Below, in pieces: positions 23,508 through 32,372 of a stretch of DNA of 42,136 nucleotides (the stretch's first letter is position 1; each line of letters begins with the position of its first letter). The notes beneath the pieces are model-generated. The model was not told the DNA's origin, searched no databases, and worked only from the letters and a program-made list of their open reading frames with translations. This stretch comes from Acidobacteriaceae bacterium. Its GTDB lineage: Bacteria; Acidobacteriota; Terriglobia; Terriglobales; Acidobacteriaceae. The translations under genes and the position numbers were made by a program. Location of the stretch: assembly GCA_030037545.1 (NCBI GenBank), contig JASHRF010000114.1, forward strand, positions 1 to 42,136, given 5' to 3'.

Positions 23508-24866
23508 TTACGGAGCGGTCTCGGTGGGAGTGATGTCAATCCCACTTTTCCTGAATTGAAAGTGCAGGAGCCATGCGCTTGGGACGGCCCGGCCATCCAC
23601 CTGCGCAGGTTTGAATTTCCAGTTCCGTGCAGCGCCGAGGGCTCTGTTCGCGAAGTACTTGCTCGGTCCAGCCGATTCGAACGCCGCGCCGGTCACGTTG
23701 CCGTCGGCATCAACCGCTATCCGGACGGTCACTCTCACGGTGCCCGAGATGGTACTCATTGCGCTTGCCAGGGTGTCGGGGTCGACTCTCTGCGTCACCG
23801 TGGCCTTTACCGTTGTACCCATAGGTTTAGGACCCTGCGCATTTTGAGCCTGGGGTGGCGTCGCAGACGGGGCAGGTGAGGGCACGGGCGCCGCGGCCAT
23901 GGGCGGAGCAGAAGCGGAGCTTGTGGCCTGCACATTCTGGTTTTCCGGGGCGGGCGGTGGCGACTGCGACCGACGCGATACAAGGTTCCAGATCCCGATT
24001 CCCACGAGCAGAACAGCGACTACGGCAATCAGCGCCGCTACGCGGCGCTTTGCACCTGACATCTCGCCGGCTTTACCGGACGGGCGCGGTGGAATCGTTC
24101 CTGGCAGGAGACGAGTCTTGATTTCTTCCAATGTGCACCGTCGTGCGGGGTCTGCGCGCAGGCACTCTCTGGCCACTGTGGCAAAGGGCTCGGGAATAGA
24201 TTCGGGCACCACCGGCTCCACGTTTGCCGCTCTGTCCCATTCCAGCGGGTGCTGGGTCAGAACTGCCACGAGCATAGCTCCCAGCGACCACACGTCCGTA
24301 GCCGTCCCGATCCGCCCTTGTACGGTTTCCGGGGCATCGTACACCGTTGGCTCCCATGAGGGTGTGCCGATTGCGCCCTCAAGGAGAAGATCATCCGCCG
24401 ACAGTTTTAAACGGTCGCCGACGGCCATGACATTGGATGGCTTCAGCCGGCCATGGATAAATCCATTGCGATGCAAATAGGCGAGCGCATCGAGGGTCGG
24501 GCCGAGCATCTCCAGGGCTTCCTGCGGCGTCAACGCACGTTCCGGAATAATCTCCGCAAGGACCTCGTCGGCAAGCTCCGTCACCACGTAGAGCAGCGAC
24601 ACAGAGTCGATCTCACAGCGACCTTTTTCAAACACCCGGATAAGGTTTGAATGGGAGAGATTTGCCGCTGCCAGCCACGCCGTCATGCGGATCTCTGCGT
24701 CTTTGGAATCGGCCCGAACGAGCTTGATGATGGCTTTCTGTGACGGCTCCCTCAGCTCGGTCAGATAGACACCAGACTCCTGTGTGCCGCCGAGCCATTT
24801 CAGGAGGGAGAACCTGCCGTCGATGGAGCGTCCGACCCACTCGCCGCTCATTACTGCTGCGCTCAT
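23508..24866 (-). CDS. Pseudokinase-TonB C-terminal domain fusion protein
   Basis: A 452-residue single-pass membrane protein. An N-terminal Ser/Thr-kinase-like domain spans about 18-255: the glycine loop is altered (GGTQESG), Lys48 (AIIK) is in place, HRD has become His138-Gly139-Arg140 although LKPSN follows, and DFG aligns with Ala157-Asp-Asp. APE (178-180) and DVWSLG (191-196) are kept. Both catalytic Asp residues thus appear lost, so it probably cannot phosphorylate. A membrane helix at about 275-295 is followed by a Pro/Ala-rich stretch and a TonB-type C-terminal domain at about 350-440 (VTVRIAVDADGNVTGAAFES, RALGAARNWKFKPAQVDG). It may sense a cytoplasmic signal and act on an outer-membrane receptor. 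The ribosome-binding site is weak and the Met at residue 6 is an alternative start. Confidence 0.85.
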   Translation of the reverse strand: MSAAVMSGEWVGRSIDGRFSLLKWLGGTQESGVYLTELREPSQKAIIKLVRADSKDAEIRMTAWLAAANLSHSNLIRVFEKGRCEIDSVSLLYVVTELADEVLAEIIPERALTPQEALEMLGPTLDALAYLHRNGFIHGRLKPSNVMAVGDRLKLSADDLLLEGAIGTPSWEPTVYDAPETVQGRIGTATDVWSLGAMLVAVLTQHPLEWDRAANVEPVVPESIPEPFATVARECLRADPARRCTLEEIKTRLLPGTIPPRPSGKAGEMSGAKRRVAALIAVVAVLLVGIGIWNLVSRRSQSPPPAPENQNVQATSSASAPPMAAAPVPSPAPSATPPQAQNAQGPKPMGTTVKATVTQRVDPDTLASAMSTISGTVRVTVRIAVDADGNVTGAAFESAGPSKYFANRALGAARNWKFKPAQVDGRAVPSAWLLHFQFRKSGIDITPTETAP

Positions 24867-25414
24867 GGCCTTTTATCCGGATACAAGAATCATCTTAGCC
24901 CCGAAAGTGCGGATGCAGGATGGGTTATCGCACAGTTTGCCCCAGCGCCCTGGTCTTCCGCCAAGCCTGGAATCATCGAGACCCGGCCGCCGAACAGACA
25001 ACCAATCGTATAAGGAATCCGTTAAGAATTGTGAATCCTGTAACTCGGAGATTTAGGCGTAGTTAGGGTGGAGTTCATAGGTTTTTAAAGATTATGATTG
25101 ACAACGTTTTTGAGACGTGTCTAATGATAATATATTTGCTCAATACCGCTGCTTCCTCAGCGGTTCATCAAAGGTTCGCAAGCATTCAAGCGCCCGACTT
25201 GAAACCCTCGGTCGGGGCAAAGGAGAGACCGTTCTTTTAGAACTTCTTTGGAGGGGATAACGGCCGTCCAGACGTGCGAAAGTGTGCCCCGCCACCCTAC
25301 CAACAGCTGCCAGTTCTCTGTCTCTCGCCCACACGCGACGACTTCGCACTCCGGCCTGTACGGGATGGGAGTGTGAGATCAAATCTTTCTTTGGAATATT
25401 TTGGAGGTGGCGTG
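24867..25414. other. Intergenic region upstream of the second receptor
   Basis: About 550 bases, markedly AT-rich between 25015 and 25140. It contains the promoter-like pair at 25098-25127 and a GGAGGT ribosome-binding site just before 25415. A frame is open from 25274 into the receptor, but it lacks a start signal and a signal peptide, so I treat it as leader sequence. Confidence 0.5.
25098..25127 (+). promoter_or_regulatory. Likely promoter of the second Oar-type receptor
   Basis: TTGACA (25098-25103) is a perfect -35 box; TAATGA (25122-25127) lies 18 bases later in an AT-rich stretch (TAATGATAATAT). This would give a leader of about 280 bases before the ATG at 25415. The exact -10 is uncertain because several overlapping AT hexamers are possible. 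Confidence 0.45.
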
Positions 25415-28400
25415 ATGTTATCTTCCCGTAGCCGAAGTGTTTTCTCTCTTCTACTGTTTGCTCTAACCGCGCTTCTGGCAGGTTCAGTGCCCGGCTGGGC
25501 GCAAACCTTCCGCGGCGGCATCAACGGCACGGTCACCGATTCCACTGGCGCAGCCGTTTCCGGCGCCAAGGTGACGGCAACAGAGGTTGCCACTGCAGCC
25601 GTTCGCGAGACGGTTTCATCGGGGGCGGGAGAGTTTTTGTTTAACGATCTTCCGGTGGGCGCCTACGACATCAAGGCTGAGGCGCCCGGCTTCCAGGCCG
25701 AGCAGGTCAATGGAATTCAGGTGCTTGCCGGCAAAATGTACACGCTTCCGGTCAAGTTGAAAATTGCGCAACAGGCCACCACTGTGGAGGTGGCTGCCGA
25801 TGCTCTTTCGCTGGACACCACGACGATTACGCAGACGACGACCCTGAATAGCCAGGCGCTTCAGGATGTTCCGCTCAACGGCCGCGACTTCACGCAGTTG
25901 CTTGGCACCTCCGTGTCCTTTTCCGGCTACAACAATACCGGCTCGGTCAACGGTACGCGCGACAACCAGATCAATTACACCATCGACGGCACGGACAATA
26001 ACGATCTTTACCTGCAAGTGAACGCCGTCAATCAGGGCAGCATCAGCGGCATCGCCGGCGTGGTCTATCCCATAGACGCGCTCGAGGAGTACTCGCTGCA
26101 GACAACCGGCAACAGCGAATCCGGCCGCAGCCCCGGCGGCAACCTGAACATCACCACCAAGTCCGGTACCAACCAACTGCACGGCTCGGCCTACTACTAC
26201 AACCGCAATGAGGCCCTGGCCGTAACCAGTCCCTTTGTTGCTCCCGGCACACCGGAGCTGCCGCTGCGCAATGAGAACTATGGCGGTACGCTCGGCGGTC
26301 CCATCTGGCGCGACCACACCTTCTTCTTCCTCACCTACGAGGAGCAGAAGTTCGTCATCGGAGAGTCCAATACCGTCACCGAGCCTTCGCCGGCCTACGA
26401 GACGCTGGCGCTCGCGGAACTGACTAAATACAACGTCCAGCCCAGCCAGGTCTCAGAGAACATTCTCAGCACATTCTGGGATCCGAGCGCGATTGCCAAC
26501 CTTCCCGGTACACCGGGCAACTACTCCAGCTCTGCGCCGGAAAGCGGATACAGCCACAACCTCGTGGCCAACATTACCCAGGACTTCAGCGACAAGAGCC
26601 ACCTGTCGGCGCGCTGGTACTTTGGCCAGGGCTACGCCGACGCTCCTGATTGCATCTTTGTGTGCTCCTATCTGCCGGAGTATTTCCAGGACGTTCCTTC
26701 GCATATCCAGAACTTCAACACCGTCTGGAATTACATCCTCCGACCCGACATGAGCAACCAGGTTGCCGCCGGCGCTAACTTCTTCACGCAGGACTTTGCC
26801 GATGCGGTCCACAGCCAAGATCCCCTGACACTGGCCGGCCTCAACACGGGCGCCAGTCTTTCCGGCGCTCCGCAGATCGCCATCGATGGCTTCGACTCCA
26901 TCGGCGTCACGCCGACCTCGGGCCGTAACGACATCTCAGGCCAGCTTGCGGACACGCTGTCATGGACGGTGGGCAAGCACCAGTTCCGCTTCGGTGTGGA
27001 GTATCGCCGCGCCTACATCGACCTCTACTACAACTGGGGCGCACGCGGCGCCTTCAACTTCGGCTACGGTGGCGTGCTCGGGCCCTGGGCCGCCGACTGC
27101 CGTGCCAATGATGCCGCCTGCGACAACGGCAACGGCAATGGCTCTGTCACCGACACCAACATCCTGAACCTGGCCGACTTCATGGCCGGCTACTCATTCC
27201 AGTCCACCATTACCCTGGGCACTCAGGAGCGGTTCATCTATACGCACACCGGGAGCGCCTTTGCCGAGGATTCATGGCAACTCACGCCGAAGCTGAACGT
27301 CAACCTTGGTCTGCGTTATGACTACCAGCAGCCCTTCTACACCAACGATCCGAACCTCTCCATCTTTGACCCCAACAACGGCGGTCTGGTGGTAGCCAGC
27401 GGGGGTTCAGGCACGCCGCAGTACATTTACAATAGCAACAAGCTCGACCTCTCGCCGCGCCTGGGCCTGTCGTACCAGGTGCGCAACAATACGGTTATTC
27501 GCGCCAACTTCGGCATCTACTATGACCAGCCCGCCGGGCAGGCCTTCTTTGGCAATATCGGCATCCCGAACGGCGGCGCGGGCGGGGTCAACAACAACCC
27601 CGCCGGCAGCCAGCCCAACGAGTCGATCGTCCTCGGCGTACCCGACCCTCTAGGCCCCATTTGGGCGGACAACCAGACAACGCCAATTTTCACTGCCAGC
27701 CAGGGACAACCCACCGGCAGTAACGTGGTCTCGATCTACTCGGCCACGCGCAACTTCAAAACGCCCTACGCCGAGCTCTTCGGTCTCAATATTGAGCAGA
27801 GCCTGGGCAGGGCGTGGCTGTTGAACATCGGCTACGTTGGCTCGGCCAGCCGCCATAACCTCGTCCTGCAGGACATCAACCAATCCGCTCTGGTTCCAGG
27901 AGAACAGCTCGACGATAGCACTGCGACTGTGACGGTGAACGGAAACACCTTCACGGCGCAGCAAGCTTCACGTCCGTACTTCAGTAATTTCCCCAACTTC
28001 GGCATCATCAACCAGCTCAACTCTGCAGCTTCGGCCAGCTACAACGCGCTGCAGGTTACGCTGCGCAGCAGCGACTGGCATGGGCTTGGCAGCCAGTTCG
28101 CCTACGCATGGAGCCACAATCTCGACGATTCCAGCGTATTTAACACCATCCCCCAGAACTCGCTCAATCTGGCCGGTGACTGGGGCAACGCTGACCAGGA
28201 CATCCGTAACCACTTCGCCGCATATGTCAACTACGCGATTCCTGCGCTCGCATACGGACCGAAGGCTCTGACGCGAGGCTGGGAGGTCAACAGCATCCTC
28301 AAGTTCCAGAACGGCGAGCCCATCAACGTCCTGACCGGCGAGGACAACAGCGGTACGGGCGAGAACGAGGACCGCGCCAGCATCACCGGTCCGGCCATCA

Positions 28401-28765
28401 ACGACAACCGCTCGGTGCAGCAGCACTCTTATGCGCAATACCTCAACCCCAACAGCTTTGTCGAGCCGGAACTCGGGACCTACGGCAACATGAGCCGGAA
28501 CCAGGTCGTCGGACCGGGCTTCGGAGACGTGGATCTTTCCCTGCTTAAAAACTTTCCTATCTACAAGGAACGCGTCCACGCGCAGTTCCGCGTGGAGATG
28601 TTCAACGCCTTCAACCGCATCAACCTGGCACAGCCGCAGAACAGCCTCGGTGACGGTACGTCGTTCGGCTGGAGCACCTCCACCATCGGGGTTTCTTACG
28701 GCGCGCCTGGCATCGGATCCGGCGAGCCTTACAACACCCAACTTGCACTGAAGATCCTTTTCTAA
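25415..28765 (+). CDS. Oar-type TonB-dependent receptor (second)
   Basis: A 1116-residue outer-membrane receptor. Seen: a signal peptide (MLSSRSRSVFSLLLFALTAL... GWAQ), a carboxypeptidase-regulatory-like domain at about 33-115 (GGINGTVTDSTGAAVSGAKV), a plug region with LNGRDFTQLLGTSVSF, YTIDGTDNND and NLNITTKSGTNQLHGSAYYYN, and a barrel that ends NTQLALKILF with C-terminal Phe. The RDFTQLL and TDNND stretches are typical of acidobacterial Oar proteins. GGAGGT lies 7 bases before the ATG at 25415, whereas the longer frame from 25274 adds 47 residues with no signal-peptide character. The ligand cannot be inferred; the next gene downstream is an Asp-box propeller protein, so a polymer-related role is possible. 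Confidence 0.92.
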   Translation: MLSSRSRSVFSLLLFALTALLAGSVPGWAQTFRGGINGTVTDSTGAAVSGAKVTATEVATAAVRETVSSGAGEFLFNDLPVGAYDIKAEAPGFQAEQVNGIQVLAGKMYTLPVKLKIAQQATTVEVAADALSLDTTTITQTTTLNSQALQDVPLNGRDFTQLLGTSVSFSGYNNTGSVNGTRDNQINYTIDGTDNNDLYLQVNAVNQGSISGIAGVVYPIDALEEYSLQTTGNSESGRSPGGNLNITTKSGTNQLHGSAYYYNRNEALAVTSPFVAPGTPELPLRNENYGGTLGGPIWRDHTFFFLTYEEQKFVIGESNTVTEPSPAYETLALAELTKYNVQPSQVSENILSTFWDPSAIANLPGTPGNYSSSAPESGYSHNLVANITQDFSDKSHLSARWYFGQGYADAPDCIFVCSYLPEYFQDVPSHIQNFNTVWNYILRPDMSNQVAAGANFFTQDFADAVHSQDPLTLAGLNTGASLSGAPQIAIDGFDSIGVTPTSGRNDISGQLADTLSWTVGKHQFRFGVEYRRAYIDLYYNWGARGAFNFGYGGVLGPWAADCRANDAACDNGNGNGSVTDTNILNLADFMAGYSFQSTITLGTQERFIYTHTGSAFAEDSWQLTPKLNVNLGLRYDYQQPFYTNDPNLSIFDPNNGGLVVASGGSGTPQYIYNSNKLDLSPRLGLSYQVRNNTVIRANFGIYYDQPAGQAFFGNIGIPNGGAGGVNNNPAGSQPNESIVLGVPDPLGPIWADNQTTPIFTASQGQPTGSNVVSIYSATRNFKTPYAELFGLNIEQSLGRAWLLNIGYVGSASRHNLVLQDINQSALVPGEQLDDSTATVTVNGNTFTAQQASRPYFSNFPNFGIINQLNSAASASYNALQVTLRSSDWHGLGSQFAYAWSHNLDDSSVFNTIPQNSLNLAGDWGNADQDIRNHFAAYVNYAIPALAYGPKALTRGWEVNSILKFQNGEPINVLTGEDNSGTGENEDRASITGPAINDNRSVQQHSYAQYLNPNSFVEPELGTYGNMSRNQVVGPGFGDVDLSLLKNFPIYKERVHAQFRVEMFNAFNRINLAQPQNSLGDGTSFGWSTSTIGVSYGAPGIGSGEPYNTQLALKILF

Positions 28766-28784
28766 AGCGCATTCAGCAAACCTT

Positions 28785-28816
28785 GCAAGCCGGCCAGTGA
28801 TGGCCGGCCGGCTTGC
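28785..28816. terminator. Hairpin after the second receptor gene
   Basis: GCAAGCCGGCC (28785-28795) pairs perfectly with GGCCGGCTTGC (28806-28816) over a 10-base loop. It begins 20 bases after the stop codon. The following bases (CTGGCGCTGTTTG) hold only a short T-run, so this is a probable but not classical terminator. Confidence 0.55.
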
Positions 28817-29050
28817 CTGGCGCTGTTTGTACGATGAATGCGCCGAGCCGCGGATCTGCGAAGACGGCCGCTCATGCCTGGCGTTCGATAAGCGGCGCAC
28901 GTTCATCAGGGGCGAACGCTTTGTACGATGGCGCCGGCATGTACATACCTTCTGCAGAGAAGAGGACAAAGTGCAGCGGGCTCTGCTATCTCTTGTGGTG
29001 TGGAAGAAGAAAGATTGCGCCGTAGAACAAAGAGCTATCTGGAGCTTCGC

Positions 29051-31927
29051 ATGATTGCTTCGCGCCGTCTTGCCGCAGTGTCTCTCGCCTTCGCCTTCAC
29101 GCTTCCCTTAGCCGCTCAACAATATCCCGCCAGCCTGCTCGAAGGGCTGCGCTGGCGCGATGTGGGTCCCATGCGCGGCGGGCGCAGCTATGCCGTGGCC
29201 GGCAACGCCGCGGAGCCGGACACGTTCTACATGGGCTCGGTGGGGGGCGGCGTGTGGAAGACAGAAAACGCCGGCCGCACCTGGGTTGCTATCGCCGACG
29301 ATCCGGTTACCGGCATTCCCATCGGCTCCATCGGGGCTATCGCGGTGGCGCCGTCCAATCCCGACGTGGTTTACGTGGGCACGGGCGAGCCGGACATTCG
29401 CAGCCAGCACTCCTACGGTATCGGGGTCTTCAAATCGACGGACGGCGGCAAGACCTGGCGCTCCATGGGCCTCAAAGAAACGCGGCAGATCGGCAAGATT
29501 GTTGTCGATCCCGCGGATCCCAATCTGGTTTACGTGGCCGCGCTCGGCAACGTGTATGAAGCCAGCCCGGAGCGCGGCGTCTATCGCAGCAGCGATGGCG
29601 GAGCGCACTGGAAGAAGATTCTCGCCAACGCCAAAGACCCGGACGATGTGGGCGCCATTGATCTCGCGCTCGATCCCAGGAATCCGCGCACCATTTACGC
29701 CTCATTGTGGGCCACGCGGCGCCCGCCGTGGGCGGTGTACGCGCCTACAAACCTTCCTGGCGGCGGACTCTATAAATCCACTGACGGCGGCAAAACATGG
29801 CATGAGCTCGGCGGCGGACTTCCTAGCGACGATTTTGTGGGCAAGATCGGCATTGCCGTGGCGCCCAGCAATCCCAATCGGCTTTACGCGGTCGCGGATG
29901 ACCTGGGCGCTGCCATCGCGCCCCCGCTGCGGTTTGGAGGCGCGACGGAAGCGCCGAATGCGCTTAAACCGCACGGCGGCGTCTATGTTTCCGACGATGC
30001 CGGGAACACCTGGCGCCTGGTCAACAATGAGCAGCGGCTGTGGGGGCGCGGATGGTACTTTGGCCAGATAGCCGTCGATCCTGTGAATCCCGATCGCGCC
30101 TACGACATCAATACCGCAACTTACATGACGCTCGACGCGGGCAAGACCTGGGTGCCCGTGAAAGGCGCGCCGGGCGGCGACGACTATCACCAGATCTGGA
30201 TCAATCCCCAAGATGGCAACCGCATGGTGCTGTCGAGCGATCAGGGAACGGTTGTCTCCGTGGATGGAGGCAAGACCTGGAGCACCTGGTACAACCAGCC
30301 AACCGCGGAAATTTACCACATCGCTGCCGACAATGATTTTCCCTACCGGCTCATAGGCGCGCAGCAGGATTCGGGCGCGGTGAGCGTGAGCACCTGGTCG
30401 GGCATGGGCACGCTGGGTTTCCGCGATTGGGAGCCCATTTGCCTGGCGGGCGAAAGCAACACCGTGGTGCCCGATCCGGTAGACGGCAACATTCTCTACG
30501 GAGACGCCAGCCGCTGCAATCGGGTGCTCAACGTGGCTTTGCCTTCCGGCGAGTTGCCGCCGGCCGATCCCACCGATCCCAACCGCAAAACCTGGACGCT
30601 TCCCGAGGTCATCTCGTCAGCCGACCAGGCGCTCTACTTCTCCAATCAATTCGTCTTCCGCAGCCGCGACCGCGGCCTGACTTGGCAGAAGATCAGCCCC
30701 GATCTATCGCGCGTCGATCCTCAGGTTCCCGCAAACCTCGATCCCATTACCGCCAAAGACATCGATGAACCCATGACCACGCGTTTCGGAGTGGTCTACA
30801 CCATCGCTCCTTCGCCGCTGGATGCAAAAACAATTTGGACGGGCACGGATGACGGCCTGATTCACGTCACGCACGACGACGGCGCAACCTGGCAGGATGT
30901 GACCCCAGCCGCCATGACGGCGTGGAGCAAAGTGTCGCAGATAGAGGCCGGTCACTTCGACGTCGAGACCGCCTACGCTTCGGTCGATCGCCATCGTCTG
31001 GCCGACGACCACCCCTATATTTATCGCACCCACGATGGCGGCAAAACCTGGCAGGAGATTGCTACCGGAATTCCAGAGGGGGCGTTCGTAAACTCGGTCA
31101 AGGAAGATCCGATGCAGAAGGGCCTGCTCTACGCCGCCACCGAGCTGCGCGTCTATGTGTCGTTCAACGACGGCGACCAGTGGCAGCCGCTCCAGCTCAA
31201 CATGCCCGTCACTTCGGTCCGCGATCTTCTCATCCACGGCGACGATCTGGATGTAGCCACGCACGGGCGCGGCTTTTGGGTGCTCGACCAGATGTCGGCC
31301 CTGCGGCAAATCGCGGCCAAGGGCAGCGAGATCGAGTCCGCCAACGCATACTTGTTCCAGCCCGGCGATACGTACGCCCTCCATCAAGGAGGGCAGGATG
31401 GAACACCGCTGCCGCACGAAGAGCCGCAGGAGTTGAATCCTCCCGGCGGAGTGCTGGCCTATTATTGGCTCAAGTCCGCGCCCAATGCGCCTATCAAACT
31501 GGAACTCGTGAACGCCGAGGGCAAAGCCGTGGCCTGCGTGGCGAGCGATACGCCTGTGAAGCCTGTGGACACTGAAGCCATCAACGTGCAGGCCTACTGG
31601 GAACTGCCCGCGCCGCCTCCCTCCGCTGAACCCGGCATGCACCACATTGCGCTGAACCTTAGCGCCCCGCAATTCGGCGGAAGGTCTCGTCGCGCCGCAC
31701 CTCCACCCGTCGACGCCTGCCATCCCGCGGGTACGCCCGCACCGCACCCCGAGGGCAATCCAATGGCGCTCTTCTTCCGCGGCGCTCCCGCTCTCGCTCC
31801 AGGTGAGTACACAGTAAAGCTGACCGTCAATGGCCAGACGTTTACCCAGCCCGTAACCGTCAAGCCTGACCCGCGTAATCCTCCGGCCGGCGCAAAAACA
31901 ACTGACCAGGGCAACGACGACGAATAA
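29051..31927 (+). CDS. Exported Asp-box (sortilin/sialidase-like) beta-propeller protein
   Basis: A 958-residue exported protein. A signal peptide (MIASRRLAAVSLAFAFTLPLAAQQ) is followed by a long propeller region with about ten Asp-box or BNR repeats, for example STDGGKTWRS, SSDGGAHWKK, SDDAGNTWRL, SVDGGKTWST, RDRGLTWQK, DDGATWQD and HDGGKTWQE, and a C-terminal beta region from about 800 without such repeats (KLELVNAEGKAV, EYTVKLTVNGQTF). Proteins of this type are annotated as VPS10/sortilin-like or glycosyl hydrolase (BNR repeat); the catalytic residues of sialidases or xyloglucanases cannot be identified with confidence. The longer frame from 28928 lacks a ribosome-binding site, while GGAG lies 6 bases before the ATG at 29051. 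Confidence 0.8.
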   Translation: MIASRRLAAVSLAFAFTLPLAAQQYPASLLEGLRWRDVGPMRGGRSYAVAGNAAEPDTFYMGSVGGGVWKTENAGRTWVAIADDPVTGIPIGSIGAIAVAPSNPDVVYVGTGEPDIRSQHSYGIGVFKSTDGGKTWRSMGLKETRQIGKIVVDPADPNLVYVAALGNVYEASPERGVYRSSDGGAHWKKILANAKDPDDVGAIDLALDPRNPRTIYASLWATRRPPWAVYAPTNLPGGGLYKSTDGGKTWHELGGGLPSDDFVGKIGIAVAPSNPNRLYAVADDLGAAIAPPLRFGGATEAPNALKPHGGVYVSDDAGNTWRLVNNEQRLWGRGWYFGQIAVDPVNPDRAYDINTATYMTLDAGKTWVPVKGAPGGDDYHQIWINPQDGNRMVLSSDQGTVVSVDGGKTWSTWYNQPTAEIYHIAADNDFPYRLIGAQQDSGAVSVSTWSGMGTLGFRDWEPICLAGESNTVVPDPVDGNILYGDASRCNRVLNVALPSGELPPADPTDPNRKTWTLPEVISSADQALYFSNQFVFRSRDRGLTWQKISPDLSRVDPQVPANLDPITAKDIDEPMTTRFGVVYTIAPSPLDAKTIWTGTDDGLIHVTHDDGATWQDVTPAAMTAWSKVSQIEAGHFDVETAYASVDRHRLADDHPYIYRTHDGGKTWQEIATGIPEGAFVNSVKEDPMQKGLLYAATELRVYVSFNDGDQWQPLQLNMPVTSVRDLLIHGDDLDVATHGRGFWVLDQMSALRQIAAKGSEIESANAYLFQPGDTYALHQGGQDGTPLPHEEPQELNPPGGVLAYYWLKSAPNAPIKLELVNAEGKAVACVASDTPVKPVDTEAINVQAYWELPAPPPSAEPGMHHIALNLSAPQFGGRSRRAAPPPVDACHPAGTPAPHPEGNPMALFFRGAPALAPGEYTVKLTVNGQTFTQPVTVKPDPRNPPAGAKTTDQGNDDE

Positions 31928-32372
31928 GCAACGGAGGCATGGCTGCAATGCGCAGCCATGCCGCTTCATCGCGCAGGCGTCGTGGATGAGCCCGGCCGTC
32001 AGGATTCCGTGAAGATCGCGCCCTCACTTGCCGCGAATATCCGGGTGTTGCCGATATCGAAGCGACGCCATGCGACGGCCATCTGCGCATTGCTCTGCGT
32101 GTTCGTCGCATCATGGCGGATATGGATCGGCAACTCAACGAACCCGCTTCCTCGTACGCGCCTCCGCAAGCTTTTTGCACCCGCCCCCGCCGGAATTGCG
32201 CTCGCAGCTTTTGATCCGCTGTCAAAACGAGGACCTCGGCCGGAGACTGTTCATCATGCCGCTGTATCCACAAATGCGCGCCAATTCTGCGTTTGACATT
32301 CCACCGGCCAATACCTAAAATCAGGCATCCCTTTCCGGCCGGTCGGTTTTTCAATTAGCGAGGAGTTTAGCG
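31928..32372. other. Intergenic region before the third receptor
   Basis: About 445 bases. A perfect hairpin sits at its start (31936-31962). Several frames are open on both strands, but none has a domain, a ribosome-binding site and a sensible start together. The GAGGAG of the third receptor is at its end. Confidence 0.4.
31936..31962. terminator. Hairpin after the Asp-box protein gene
   Basis: GGCATGGCTGC (31936-31946) pairs perfectly with GCAGCCATGCC (31952-31962) around a 5-base loop, 9 bases after the stop codon. No T-run follows. It is the same kind of hairpin-only transcript end as at 4275-4313 and 18921-18945. Confidence 0.55.

Noticed and set aside
28928..29050. Longer N-terminus for the Asp-box protein
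   Set aside because: The extra 41 residues precede a perfect signal peptide that begins at the ATG at 29051 with its own ribosome-binding site.
30704..31969. A 421-codon minus-strand frame opposite the Asp-box protein
   Set aside because: Shadow of the plus-strand repeats; no ribosome-binding site, no recognisable motif.
31860..32354. Minus-strand frame in the gap before the third receptor
   Set aside because: It begins inside the control region of the receptor and ends inside the Asp-box gene; Arg-rich with no motif.
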